From assembly GCA_044226045.1 (NCBI GenBank), contig JBGAHR010000005.1, forward strand, positions 62,001 through 126,000: a stretch of DNA of 64,000 nt, written 5' to 3'. This document shows, piece after piece, positions 16,830-25,898 of this stretch. The notes beneath the pieces were generated by a model. That model was not told the origin of the DNA, searched no databases, and saw nothing but the letters and a program-made list of their open reading frames with translations. The first letter of the stretch is position 1, and each line of letters begins with the position of its first letter. This DNA comes from Endoryza sp044226045 (GTDB taxonomy: Bacteria > Bacteroidota > Bacteroidia > Chitinophagales > Chitinophagaceae). The translations under genes and the position numbers were made by a program.

Positions 16830-17811
16830 TACCGTTGGGAATGCTGTCATAAATTGGCTTGGTCAGCGGTGTGGACTTGTCTTTTTTTCCAAACACCGTT
16901 ACATTAACATAGCGTTTCGGGTGCGTTTTGAAGTCGTCGAGCAAGGTATTCAAACTACGATTGGTCTGGCGGATCTCGTCATACAATTTGCGATCATTTA
17001 ACAGCGCGCCGATACTGCTGTTCGGACTGCTGGCCTTGGCCAAAGTGGTCTCGAGTTGTGATACCGTCTTTTTCAGTTCATCGATGGTTTCTGCAATTTT
17101 GGCGTTGGCGAGGTTACCGGTGGCCTTTTGCAGATTGGTAATGGTGGAATCGATTCGGCCATTATTCTTCTCCAGATTTCCGGTGATGCTTTCCACATGA
17201 TTCAAAGACTTGGCCAGCGCACCGGTCTGGTTATTGAGCATATTGGCCAGTGATTGAGAGGAAGTATTCAAATTGGCTATTGCCGATTGAAGATTATTCT
17301 TCACACTGGGATCGATCAGGTTGTTCACTTTTTGAATAACCCCCTCTAACGCTATTAAGGTTTTATTCAGGTTATCTACGGCAGGAGAGAGGGTTGTTTT
17401 AAGTTCGCTTACCAGGTCTGGTTTGGGTGTTACGATAAGGGTGTCGCCATCAGACAGCAGGTCGGAACTATTTCCCATTTTTATTTTAATACTGGTGCCG
17501 CCCAACAGGCTTTTATCCAGATAAGCGTAGGAGTTTTTGGGGATTTCATATCCGCGGGAGAGGTTGATCGAAACAATGATACCCGTCAACTGCCGATCTT
17601 TTGCTTCCAGGTCTGATACCCTTCCCACCTGGTAACCGTTAATAAAAACGGCACTCGAAACGGTAACTCCTTCCACATCGGGAAATATGGCGTAGATGGT
17701 ATGTGTTCTTTCTGTGATATTTTTCCCCTTCAGGTAGTTAAACCCCAGGATGAGTACGGTAATAGCGATGGCTGTAAGGGCCCCGACCTTCGTTTCGTTC
17801 GATACTTTCAT
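16822..17811 (-). CDS. MlaD/MCE family lipid-transport protein
   Basis: Membrane-anchored MCE protein of 329 residues, the substrate-binding part of Mla-type lipid transport between the membranes. One N-terminal membrane segment (VGALTAIAITVLILGFNYLKG, about 9-29) precedes the MCE domain (about 38-115), which includes GVTVSSAVFINGYQVGRVSD. A long coiled-coil region follows (about 125-290; NLNKTLIALEGVIQKVNNL and similar heptads). It is between an amidase gene and ostA on the same strand. No MlaE/MlaF permease or ATPase genes are in the window. Confidence 0.88.
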   Translation of the reverse strand: MKVSNETKVGALTAIAITVLILGFNYLKGKNITERTHTIYAIFPDVEGVTVSSAVFINGYQVGRVSDLEAKDRQLTGIIVSINLSRGYEIPKNSYAYLDKSLLGGTSIKIKMGNSSDLLSDGDTLIVTPKPDLVSELKTTLSPAVDNLNKTLIALEGVIQKVNNLIDPSVKNNLQSAIANLNTSSQSLANMLNNQTGALAKSLNHVESITGNLEKNNGRIDSTITNLQKATGNLANAKIAETIDELKKTVSQLETTLAKASSPNSSIGALLNDRKLYDEIRQTNRSLNTLLDDFKTHPKRYVNVTVFGKKDKSTPLTKPIYDSIPNGNE

Positions 17812-17867
17812 GCGGATTGATTTGTATTAGTGACTGCTAATCATTAGCCTTCAACCATTCATGCGGA

Positions 17868-17906
17868 CAAAAATAACAAAAAATGCACCGGCATAACCAG
17901 TGCATT
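17868..17906 (-). terminator. Terminator after the amidase gene, overlapped by a -7 box for mlaD
   Basis: Minus strand: ATGCAC and GTGCAT arms around an 11-nt loop, then a T run (17900s to 17876). Within and just after that run, TATTTTTG (17875-17868) matches the -7 consensus and lies 57 bp ahead of the mlaD start. The same bases may end the amidase transcript and begin the mlaD-ostA transcript. Confidence 0.55.
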
Positions 17907-17931
17907 CTTAAAATACTATGCCTGTGGCTTA

Positions 17932-18912
17932 TTATTTCTTTTTTACCAGGGCCGGGTCACTGCTTTTGGCTTTTGCCGGAACCGGCGCTTTGGAATTCCC
18001 GTTTTGTCCAGGTGCCTGTTTTGATTCAATGGCAGATTTATAACGTTTCACTGCATTGAAAACATTTTCGGCAACTTCCGATTGCCCTTTTTCGCTGTTC
18101 AGGTAATCTTCTTCTTCGGGATTGGTAATAAATCCGGTTTCCACCAGGATACTGGGCATTGCTGTTGCCTGCAATACCCAAATTCCTTCCCAGGTTCTTT
18201 GCTTTACCCCGTAACTCTGACGACCCGAATTGGCAAATTCTTCCTCCACCATGGAAGCCAGGATAAGAGATTTGTCAAAGTATTTTTTGGTCCAGAGCAG
18301 GGAGCGGGCCTTGAATTCGGGGTCATTGATATCCGGAACAAATTCGGTAGAATCAACCACCTGTTCACCTACAAATTCTCCTTTCTCATCGGTGCGGTCG
18401 GCTGCCCAGATATAGGTTTCTGTACCATACCTGGCTGTATTGGGCGTGTAATACACACTGTATTTGGGAACAGACCTGGTTCTCTTTTTTCGGTTCTTGC
18501 CTTTTCCTACATAGTAAGTTTCCTTACGATAGCCAATAAACTTGGTGTGTTTAATATCGGGCATGGCATTCGCATGAATGGAAATATACAGGTCGCCACC
18601 GTTCTTGTTGGCAAAGTCAGCTCTCCACCGGTTATTGGTCGTGGCATCGGTGGTGCGGGTATACAGAATCTTTACATCCGGAAAACTCTCTTCCAGTTTT
18701 TTACCCAGCTTGAGGGCGATCGCCAGGCACACGTTTTTCTCCATGGAGTAAGCTCCTTTCGCACCGGTGGCTGTGCCGCCATGACCCGGATCGATGATGA
18801 TCGTTCTCAGCGCGGGTTTTTGTACCGGCTTTTTACCAGGATCATTTTCGAATGAACCAAACAGGTGGAACAACAACATCAAGCAGACCGTAAGAGAGAT
18901 GTTCTTCATCAT
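17932..18912 (-). CDS. N-acetylmuramoyl-L-alanine amidase (Amidase_3)
   Basis: Zinc-dependent periplasmic amidase that cleaves the bond between MurNAc and L-Ala in peptidoglycan. It is 326 residues with an N-terminal signal or anchor segment. The catalytic domain runs from about 36 to 295. Zinc ligands are seen in DPGHGG (His 43), the Glu of EKNVCLAIALK and the His of YISIHANAM, with the catalytic Glu in ILVETGFITNPEEE. The C-terminal 40 residues are low-complexity Lys, Ala and Pro. It is divergent from lptD and upstream of mlaD-ostA, a recurring arrangement in the phylum. Confidence 0.93.
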   Translation of the reverse strand: MMKNISLTVCLMLLFHLFGSFENDPGKKPVQKPALRTIIIDPGHGGTATGAKGAYSMEKNVCLAIALKLGKKLEESFPDVKILYTRTTDATTNNRWRADFANKNGGDLYISIHANAMPDIKHTKFIGYRKETYYVGKGKNRKKRTRSVPKYSVYYTPNTARYGTETYIWAADRTDEKGEFVGEQVVDSTEFVPDINDPEFKARSLLWTKKYFDKSLILASMVEEEFANSGRQSYGVKQRTWEGIWVLQATAMPSILVETGFITNPEEEDYLNSEKGQSEVAENVFNAVKRYKSAIESKQAPGQNGNSKAPVPAKAKSSDPALVKKK

Positions 18913-18995
18913 AATGTACTGATCGGTTTGAAATTAATGGGTTAAATCTTCACATATTCTTACATGCACAAATTACATTCGTAAAAATTAATGGC

Positions 18996-19003
18996 TATTT
19001 TTG
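18996..19003 (+). promoter_or_regulatory. -7 box of lptD
   Basis: TATTTTTG fits TAnnTTTG exactly. It ends 13 bp before the ATG at 19017 and only 4 bp before the alternative TTG at 19008, which favours the ATG and implies a very short leader. Confidence 0.55.
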
Positions 19004-19016
19004 CCTCTTGACTGCT

Positions 19017-21737
19017 ATGTTTATCGGACGCAAAAATAGCTTAAAATACAGTATCACCGCCATTTTAGTCATGGTATTCATGACATTAACGGCCAATAAT
19101 TTCTCAAATGATACAGGCCGTCATCTTTTTTACAAATCATTAACTGAGGATCGTCCAAATACTAATGAAATCCTAACGTATAGTGATACCATTCCGGTAC
19201 GCAACGATAGCGCCATCAAAAGGAATGATACCATTCCCGGAAGAGATTCCCTGATCAACAAGACAGATACTTTTTCGGTGGCTATGTCAAAAGATTCCCT
19301 GGACGCACCGGTGAATTACGAAGCGGCCGACTCCATGGCCTTCGACATCCCGAATAAAAGGATCATCCTTTACTCTAAGGGAAAGATTTCTTACAAGGAT
19401 ATTGTCCTGACTGCCGACAGCATTGCCCTCGACCAGGATTCTTCGATGTTATATGCTACCTATCGAAGAGACAGCCTCGGTAAAATTATCGGTCTACCGG
19501 TTATGGTACAGGGCGAAACTACGATGAGCTCCGACTATATCCGTTACAATTTCAAAACGCAGCGAGGCGTAACGACCAATTCCTACACCCAGCAAACGGA
19601 ATTGTATGTCAACCTGGAAAAGTCCAAGAAGTTTTCAGAAAATGAATATTTCGGATTTCGTGCGCGGCTGACCACCTGTAACCTCGATACCCCGCATTTC
19701 GCTTTCATGGCGAAAAAAATAAAACTGATCAATAAGAAGCTGGCAGTTACCGGCCCCGTTCATCCCGAGTTTGAAGGAGTTCCTATTCCTATATACCTGC
19801 CCTTTGGTATTTTTCCTTTATCGTCCGGTCGTCATTCCGGACTGCTTCCTCCCCAGTTTACCGCCAGTGAACAATTTGGTTTGGGATTGGAAGGGCTGGG
19901 GTATTATAAGGTGATCAACGAATATTTCGATATTACCCTGCGGTCTAATATTTATTCTTTTGGGGGATGGAACCTCTATCTTACTCCCACCTACCGAAAG
20001 AGGTATAAGTATTCCGGATCATTGAACCTGGCCTATCAGAATACAAAAATTCTGACCAATGACGCCAAGAACGAATTTCAGTCGAGCAAAACTTTTAACA
20101 TTGGATGGACACATACGGCGGACACAAGGGCGAGGCCTGGTACTACGTTTTCAGCCAGTGTGAATGCAGGTTCCACGAAGTTTAACCAGTATATAGCCAA
20201 TAATGCGACCAGAAACTTCACCAACCAACTGAATTCTTCTATTACCTATTCTAAAACCTGGAATAATTTCGGTAACCTTTCTCTCAGTGCCAACCACAAC
20301 CAGAACAACAATACGCGACTGATCAATTTGAGTCTGCCGAATATCTCTTTTACGGTAAATACTTTTTATCCGTTCCAGCGTAAAGAGTTAGTCGGAGAAT
20401 CCAAGTGGTATGAGAAACTAGGTATCGGACTTAACTCTAACCTGGCTAACCAGATCAGCTTTTACGACAGCGCCTTCAGTTTTCGCCGATTGATCGATAC
20501 CATTCAGTGGGGTGCACAACACAGCGTACCCATCCAGATGTCATTGCCACCGCTGGGCCCGATACAGATTTCTCCCGGTGTCACTTACCAGGAAAAATGG
20601 TATTCCAGGCAGTTTATGCGTAAATGGAACCCTCTCACCAAAAAGGTGGATACCGCGATCAACAAAGGGTTTTATTCTGCCCGGGACGTTACCTTAAGTT
20701 TGGGTCTTAACACCGCCATTTTTGGAACCTTTACCAATTTTGGCAAGAACAGTAAACTGCTGGGAATACGTCATACCATCCGACCCAATATTTCTATCAA
20801 CTATAAGCCAGACCTGGCAAAGAAGAATTTCTATACCGCTCAAATCGATACTACCGGTCGGCAGTACCGTTTCTCTTACTACGAAGGATCGGTTTTTGGG
20901 AGTTTCAGTGAAGGCCGATTCGGGGGGCTTTCATTTGGACTCGACAATAACATAGAAGCGAAGGTCAGGAGCAAGACCGATACCAGTGAGTCTGGTATTA
21001 AAAAGGTCAGAATTATCGATGGCTTTGGTTTCAATGGATCATATAACTTTTTCGCGGACTCCTTCCGGCTGAGCCCGATCTCGCTGTATGCCCGAAGCAC
21101 GCTTTTTGAAAAGATCAATATTACGGCAGGCGCCACCCTCGATCCCTATTTATATGATTCGCTGGGGTTCCGAACTAAAAACTACGCCTGGAAAGATAAA
21201 TTCTCTCTCGGTCAAATCACATCGGGTAACATCGCCATCTCTGCTACTTTCCAAAGCAAACAGAAAGACAAAAGCAAGCAGCAGCAAAACCAGCGGGTAT
21301 TGAATGATCCGAATCTTCCGCAACAAACTATGGAAGAACAGTTGATGCAACTCGAATATGTGAGACAGAATCCCGCGGAGTTTGTGGATTTCGAAGTGCC
21401 CTGGTCCTTGAATTTTTCCTATTCGCTAAACTTTACACGCGTATTTAAAAGTGATTACAGCGGGTTTAGAACCGATCTGTATAGTACTATTAGTGTTAAT
21501 GGAGATTTCAGCCTTACACCAAAGTGGAAGGCCGGAATGAGCACTTATTACGATTTCAAGACATCGAAAATTCAAAGCATCACCACCTTTATCACCCGTG
21601 AAATGCATTGCTGGCAACTGGCGATCAACGTAACCCCGGTTGGCTTGTACCGCTCCTTTAATATTACCATTAATCCCAAGTCTGGTCTTTTGCGCGACCT
21701 GAAAGTGAATCGTACCCGTTATTTCTACGGTAATTAA
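19017..21737 (+). CDS. Putative LptD-like LPS assembly outer-membrane protein
   Basis: Large outer-membrane protein of 906 residues resembling the Bacteroidota LptD group, which inserts lipopolysaccharide into the outer leaflet. After a hydrophobic signal (ITAILVMVFMTLTAN) there is an OstA-type jellyroll part (about 95-240: RIILYSKGKISYKDIVLTAD, GETTMSSDYIRYNFKTQRG), then the conserved LPFGIFPLSSGRHSGLLPP and a long barrel of Asn- and Tyr-rich strands ending in RYFYGN. It faces ostA and mlaD genes. Its last 4 bp overlap the convergent plsC gene. Confidence 0.85.
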   Translation: MFIGRKNSLKYSITAILVMVFMTLTANNFSNDTGRHLFYKSLTEDRPNTNEILTYSDTIPVRNDSAIKRNDTIPGRDSLINKTDTFSVAMSKDSLDAPVNYEAADSMAFDIPNKRIILYSKGKISYKDIVLTADSIALDQDSSMLYATYRRDSLGKIIGLPVMVQGETTMSSDYIRYNFKTQRGVTTNSYTQQTELYVNLEKSKKFSENEYFGFRARLTTCNLDTPHFAFMAKKIKLINKKLAVTGPVHPEFEGVPIPIYLPFGIFPLSSGRHSGLLPPQFTASEQFGLGLEGLGYYKVINEYFDITLRSNIYSFGGWNLYLTPTYRKRYKYSGSLNLAYQNTKILTNDAKNEFQSSKTFNIGWTHTADTRARPGTTFSASVNAGSTKFNQYIANNATRNFTNQLNSSITYSKTWNNFGNLSLSANHNQNNNTRLINLSLPNISFTVNTFYPFQRKELVGESKWYEKLGIGLNSNLANQISFYDSAFSFRRLIDTIQWGAQHSVPIQMSLPPLGPIQISPGVTYQEKWYSRQFMRKWNPLTKKVDTAINKGFYSARDVTLSLGLNTAIFGTFTNFGKNSKLLGIRHTIRPNISINYKPDLAKKNFYTAQIDTTGRQYRFSYYEGSVFGSFSEGRFGGLSFGLDNNIEAKVRSKTDTSESGIKKVRIIDGFGFNGSYNFFADSFRLSPISLYARSTLFEKINITAGATLDPYLYDSLGFRTKNYAWKDKFSLGQITSGNIAISATFQSKQKDKSKQQQNQRVLNDPNLPQQTMEEQLMQLEYVRQNPAEFVDFEVPWSLNFSYSLNFTRVFKSDYSGFRTDLYSTISVNGDFSLTPKWKAGMSTYYDFKTSKIQSITTFITREMHCWQLAINVTPVGLYRSFNITINPKSGLLRDLKVNRTRYFYGN

Positions 21738-22480
21738 TTTTTATCCGGATGAGCCAGCAGGTAGGTTTCCATCACCTGGTGAGAGCGATCCCTCAATTGT
21801 TCTACGGATTCTCCGGTTTTCGGATATAATGGCGGCAGGAAATGTAATTCAAGGGTCCGCGGTAAAAAGTAGAATGTTTTGTTTACCGGAAGCACTTTTT
21901 TGGTATTGAAGATGACAGCCGGCAATATCGCATGACCTGTTTCTGCCGATAACCTGAAAGCTCCGCTGTGAAAACTGGCCAATACTTTTCCTGTTTTATT
22001 GCGGGTGCCTTCCGGATAAATACACATGTGAAAACCCTCGGCCAGTACATCTTTCATGCGTTGATAAGAGGATTTTCGGCTCGCTTCGCTTTTTCTATCT
22101 ACCAGAACGGATCCCTTCTTATAATAAAAGCCAAATAATGGTACTTTGGCAAACGATGTTTTGGCAATGGTTTTGTTGATCCCCGGTACATACGGATAGG
22201 AAAGAGGTACATCCATCAGCGAATTGTGGTTGAAGATGACAACAAAGGTTTCACCAGGTTTGAAATTTTCCCGACCATATACTTTTACCCGACAACCTAC
22301 CAGGAACAACCAGACATTCATCCATATCCGGGAAATTTTGGCGAAGAGGATATGATTTTTGGGAGCCGGGAAAAAATCGGTCAGGAAGGCAGCGAGCAAT
22401 GCTATCAAAAAAGTGGTGATAAAGCTGATCAAACCCCAGAGCGCCCAGATCCGTGCAAATATTTCTTTGAAAATTTTCAT
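21734..22480 (-). CDS. plsC: 1-acyl-sn-glycerol-3-phosphate acyltransferase
   Basis: Membrane acyltransferase that adds the second fatty acid to lysophosphatidate, making phosphatidate. It is 248 residues with a hydrophobic N-terminal segment (about 14-36). The catalytic HX4D motif is HNSLMD at residues 85-90. YPEGTRNKTGK is the third conserved block, with the Glu-Gly-Thr-Arg substrate-binding set. A TAnnTTTG box ends only 4 bp before the ATG and overlaps the stop codon of ung, so a separate, nearly leaderless transcript is possible. Confidence 0.93.
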   Translation of the reverse strand: MKIFKEIFARIWALWGLISFITTFLIALLAAFLTDFFPAPKNHILFAKISRIWMNVWLFLVGCRVKVYGRENFKPGETFVVIFNHNSLMDVPLSYPYVPGINKTIAKTSFAKVPLFGFYYKKGSVLVDRKSEASRKSSYQRMKDVLAEGFHMCIYPEGTRNKTGKVLASFHSGAFRLSAETGHAILPAVIFNTKKVLPVNKTFYFLPRTLELHFLPPLYPKTGESVEQLRDRSHQVMETYLLAHPDKN

Positions 22481-22484
22481 GTTG

Positions 22485-22492
22485 CAAAGTTA
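22485..22492 (-). promoter_or_regulatory. -7 box directly ahead of the plsC ATG
   Basis: TAACTTTG on the minus strand, 4 bp from the start codon. Transcription from here would begin at or within the first codon. Confidence 0.45.
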
Positions 22493-23164
22493 CAAAGCCC
22501 AATCAACCGGGTCTATGCCATTGGCCACCAGGTACTGGTTTGTTTTAGAAAAATGACGACAGCCGAAGAATCCGTTATTCGCCGAGAAAGGAGAGGGGTG
22601 AGCCGCTTTCAGCACCAAATGCCTGGTTTCATCGACCAGCACCTGTTTCTCCTGCGCGAATTTTCCCCAGAGAATAAACACCACATTTGTTTTTTCATCG
22701 GATATCTTTTTAATCACTGCATCCGTAAAGACTGCCCAGCCGATTTTCGAATGACTCATCGGTTCATTGGCTCTGACCGTAAGGGATGCATTTAATAATA
22801 GAACGCCATGTTCCGCCCAGGCAGTCAGATTTCCATGTGATGGGATGGGTACACCCAGGTCTGCATTCAATTCTTTATAGATGTTGACCAGCGAAGGAGG
22901 AGGGTTCACCCCGTTTTGTACAGAGAAACAAAGTCCATGTGCCTGACCGGGTCCGTGGTATGGATCCTGGCCCAGCAAGACTACCTTCACTTTATCGAAA
23001 GGGGTTGTGTTAAAGGCGTTAAAAATGAGTTGGCCCGGAGGGTAAATCGTTTTGCCGGCCATTCTTTCCGTGCGAAGAAAAGTAACGATCTGCAGGAAAT
23101 AGTCTTTGGTAAATTCCGATTTCAGTACCTCTTTCCAGCTTTCGTGGATCTTGACGTCCATTCC
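22490..23164 (-). CDS. ung: Uracil-DNA glycosylase
   Basis: Family 1 uracil-DNA glycosylase, which removes uracil from DNA in base excision repair. From the chosen ATG at 23164 it is 224 residues, the usual size. Motif GQDPYHGPGQAHG (residues 64-76) holds the catalytic Asp 66. The DNA-intercalation motif HPSPFS lies near residues 185-190. The longer start at 23212 would overlap the upstream gene and add residues with no family counterpart, while MDVKIHESW lines up with the normal N-terminus. Confidence 0.96.
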   Translation of the reverse strand, partial: GMDVKIHESWKEVLKSEFTKDYFLQIVTFLRTERMAGKTIYPPGQLIFNAFNTTPFDKVKVVLLGQDPYHGPGQAHGLCFSVQNGVNPPPSLVNIYKELNADLGVPIPSHGNLTAWAEHGVLLLNASLTVRANEPMSHSKIGWAVFTDAVIKKISDEKTNVVFILWGKFAQEKQVLVDETRHLVLKAAHPSPFSANNGFFGCRHFSKTNQYLVANGIDPVDWAL

Positions 23165-23193
23165 AAAATTTTGGTAAAAATAAGCATCGCAGG

Positions 23194-24237
23194 CTATTTT
23201 GACAGCAGCCATTCATCGGTAGCTTTTTTCCAGGCTGGTACCAGGTATTTCATACGTCCATTTTGCGCAGCCAGAACATAGTCCCGCCAGAATAAATCAT
23301 CTGAATCCAGGGCATATAAGCCTTGCAACAAACGACTGTCAAAATCCGGGATAATGGTGGAAAATTGCGCGAGCATCTGCTCGAATGGATTATCCCGGGA
23401 ATGCGTTACAATTATTGGCCAATATTTCCACTGATAAACCAGTCCTGAAAAACAGTCAACAAGAAAAAATCGATTATGTAATTGTTCGCTGGAAGCGGCT
23501 GATTGAATCGAGAAGAGATAGAAACGGAAGTCAGAAGAAATCAGGCTCAGGAACGAAGAATACAGAGAAGAGACTGGTTCAATGACCGGCAGCATATAGT
23601 ATCGGAAAGCACTCACAAAAGGGTCAACGTAAGTTGTTCGAACGAAACGCATGAATCGATCATTCTGCTCTTCTTCCCGGTCTAAAGCCTGGTGATACAA
23701 CATCGACGGTAGATACCCATACTTCCTGAAGAAATAGGAATCTTCGTCTGGCAGTGCTGCATGCTGTTTTTCCTTTAACAATGTTGCTTCATATTCCTGA
23801 AAATTCATTTTGAGCCGATCTTCTTCCTCTTTTCTCGCCTCGTCAGCCGGTATATGAGTTCCTAAAAAATGAAAGCTATGTTCAACCCACCATCTGTTAT
23901 TATAAAATATTCCGCGAAATTGAATAAAGGCAGCCTGAAAGTCATTTTCTTTAATTTTTTCCTCCAGTGATTTTCCATCACCTCCCATAGCTATCCAACC
24001 TTCCCCTCGCCATGCTGTATCCCATTTTTCTATATTGAATTTCGAAGAATAGAATTGTAAATTTCTAAGATACCATAACGGTTCGCCATTTTCGTCCAGC
24101 AGCGGAGACAAATATCTTAGCGCGAAAAATGTATTGCCGGAATCTCCAAAAGTCGAATAGTAACTATCTCCCAATAGATATTCTTCAACGGTCCCACGGA
24201 GAATATCTGAAATTTCCTGTTGACTTTTAGGTTCCAT
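23194..24237 (-). CDS. Protein of unknown function, 347 residues
   Basis: I do not recognise this protein. It has no signal peptide or convincing membrane segment. It is rich in aromatic residues (YYSTFGDSGNTFFALRYLSP, NNRWWVEHSFHFLG, SSDFRFYLFSIQS), with a charged stretch around residues 130-165 (DEARKEEEDRLK). A short segment, GEGWIAMGGDGKSLEEK, recalls the turn seen in SMI1/KNR4-type proteins, but this is too weak for a call. It lies 29 bp upstream of ung and may share its transcript. Its upstream region is AT-rich and leads to the higBA pair, so it may have arrived by transfer. Confidence 0.6.
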   Translation of the reverse strand: MEPKSQQEISDILRGTVEEYLLGDSYYSTFGDSGNTFFALRYLSPLLDENGEPLWYLRNLQFYSSKFNIEKWDTAWRGEGWIAMGGDGKSLEEKIKENDFQAAFIQFRGIFYNNRWWVEHSFHFLGTHIPADEARKEEEDRLKMNFQEYEATLLKEKQHAALPDEDSYFFRKYGYLPSMLYHQALDREEEQNDRFMRFVRTTYVDPFVSAFRYYMLPVIEPVSSLYSSFLSLISSDFRFYLFSIQSAASSEQLHNRFFLVDCFSGLVYQWKYWPIIVTHSRDNPFEQMLAQFSTIIPDFDSRLLQGLYALDSDDLFWRDYVLAAQNGRMKYLVPAWKKATDEWLLSK

Positions 24238-24809
24238 TATTGAAAAATACGTAATTCGTTGTATAATACTGTTAGATAGTACTGGATTTGATACATATTA
24301 TTATTAACTAAACTGATTTTGCTAGAAAAAACGAGAGATTCATAATTGAATAAAAATTAAACCCTCCAATCAAGGAGTGGCGTGATGGAGGTAAATGAAT
24401 CAAGAATAGTTGATGGTTTTCCATTTTCCGACGAAAATCTAAGAACATAAAAAAATGATAAAGGAGAAATCGCTCAATGAATTACTATTCCCAAAATCAA
24501 AAGAAAAAAAATAATGATGACAGCCTCGCCGTCTTCCAGTATAAAAACTGTTTGGGCAGGTCTTCTGACATCTGACAGACACGGTTAGTTTTACAAATTC
24601 CAATAACTGCACACTCTCTTCTTTCACGATTTTTCCTAAATCGGCAGTGTTTATTCCTCCTCAAACACTGCTGAAAAACTATTTTTCCCCTTTGGCTAAT
24701 TTATAATTTGCGGCATAAAATTTACTATAGTGTTAAAAATAACTGCAATTGTTCATTAGACTAGAAAATCGAAGATCGCTAAAGAATTACCAGACAAAAT
24801 AATCACCAA
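24238..24809. other. AT-rich gap with no supported gene
   Basis: About 570 bp of AT-rich sequence between the orphan gene and the higBA operator. Open frames here are short and lack coding character. I see no repeats, tRNA or insertion-sequence ends. It may hold the promoter of the orphan gene at its left end. Confidence 0.5.
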
Positions 24810-24834
24810 AAAAGTTCTCGTATCGAGAACTTTT
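24810..24834. promoter_or_regulatory. Palindromic operator candidate for higBA
   Basis: Perfect 11-bp inverted repeat AAAAGTTCTCG / CGAGAACTTTT with a 3-nt centre, 19 bp before the toxin start. HigA-type antitoxins autoregulate through such palindromes. The position near the expected promoter supports that role. Confidence 0.6.
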
Positions 24835-24853
24835 ATTAATTTCGTAATGTCAA

Positions 24854-25186
24854 ATGAGGGTTCATCTTATAAAAAAGCAAACTATATTAGAGTTTACAGA
24901 AATATATACGAATAGCAGGAATTCATTTGAAAATTGGTTAGAGAAAGTAAAACACGCAGATTGGGAAAAACCAACTGACATTAAAGCAACTTTTCGCTCA
25001 GCTGATTTTTTAGGTAAGAATTCTAATAGAGTTGTTTTTGATATTGGGGGCAACAATTACAGATTGATTTGTCAATATGTTTTTGGTGAAAGGCAGGTGC
25101 ATTTATTTGTTTGTTGGATAGGTACTCATGCCGAGTATGATGAAGTTATTTTTAAAAATGAGCAATATTGGGTAAACAATTATTAA
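24854..25186 (+). CDS. higB: HigB-family type II toxin (mRNA interferase)
   Basis: Ribosome-dependent mRNA endonuclease toxin of the HigB family, 110 residues. The start MRVHLIKKQTILEF and the segments ADWEKPTDIKATFRSADFL, NRVVFDIGGNNYRLICQ and FVCWIGTHAEYDEV follow the family pattern in order. The toxin gene comes before the antitoxin with 10 bp between them, as is typical of higBA. The palindrome just upstream probably serves autoregulation. The AT-rich setting suggests it is mobile accessory DNA. Confidence 0.85.
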   Translation: MRVHLIKKQTILEFTEIYTNSRNSFENWLEKVKHADWEKPTDIKATFRSADFLGKNSNRVVFDIGGNNYRLICQYVFGERQVHLFVCWIGTHAEYDEVIFKNEQYWVNNY

Positions 25187-25196
25187 AACATTAACC

Positions 25197-25607
25197 ATGG
25201 AAACCTTGAAATATAAAATTATAAAGAGCAAGACCCAGTATAATCAATACTGCAGCAGACTGAAGGAATTACTGACCGGCGTTGACAAAGGAAAGGCAAT
25301 TCAGGATGAAATTGATTTGCTGACCCTGTTGATTGAGAAATGGGATGAATCGCACAATAATTTTCAGGAGGTTGATCCGATTCGCCTGTTGCATTCATTA
25401 ATGGAAGACCACCAAATGAAGCCGAAAGACCTGGTCAGCTTATTACAAGTGAGTAAAGGCTATGTTTCAGAAATACTGCACTATAAAAAGGGGCTATCCA
25501 AAGAGGTCATTCGTAAACTCGCAGCACATTTTAAAGTTTCCCAGGAGGCATTCAACAGGGTTTATCAATTGAATAGCCCGATGGCGCATGCAGGCAACCA
25601 CCATTAA
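25197..25607 (+). CDS. higA: HigA-type antitoxin with helix-turn-helix domain
   Basis: Antitoxin of 136 residues that should bind HigB and repress the operon. The N-terminal half is helical and charged. The helix-turn-helix lies at about 77-131 (MKPKDLVSLLQVSKGYVSEI, then KKGLSKEVIRKLAAHFKVS). The order toxin then antitoxin and the tight spacing support the pair. A terminator follows about 220 bp downstream. Confidence 0.82.
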   Translation: METLKYKIIKSKTQYNQYCSRLKELLTGVDKGKAIQDEIDLLTLLIEKWDESHNNFQEVDPIRLLHSLMEDHQMKPKDLVSLLQVSKGYVSEILHYKKGLSKEVIRKLAAHFKVSQEAFNRVYQLNSPMAHAGNHH

Positions 25608-25826
25608 TCCTTCCCGGAATCTTTGGGAGATATCAATATTTGAAGAGGAAATACTAACCAGTTGCCTGTTTAATAGAACAGAATCATCCCTGGATGAAGT
25701 CTTAGGCCGGATCCCTCTTTTTTAAAAGGCGAATATCCCCCGTCAAATTGTATAAAACAATTCGCCGAAGGATATCCCGTAATTCGAATTGACTGTCTTG
25801 GCTCATTCAGTCAACTACGAACATGC

Positions 25827-25859
25827 AATAGAAGATTATTTGTATTATCTTCTATTTTT
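25827..25859 (+). terminator. Terminator candidate after higA
   Basis: Arms AATAGAAGAT and ATCTTCTATT, perfectly complementary over 10 bp, with a 10-nt AT-rich loop and a short T run. The stem is AT-rich and so of moderate strength. It could also serve the convergent T9SS gene. Confidence 0.55.
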
Positions 25860-25898
25860 CAGTAACAGGTTTAACCTGAAACCATTTATGAGCAGCAG

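Noticed and set aside
24439..24627. 62-residue minus-strand frame in the AT-rich gap
   Set aside because: No family, no promoter or spacing evidence, and composition no different from random AT-rich sequence.
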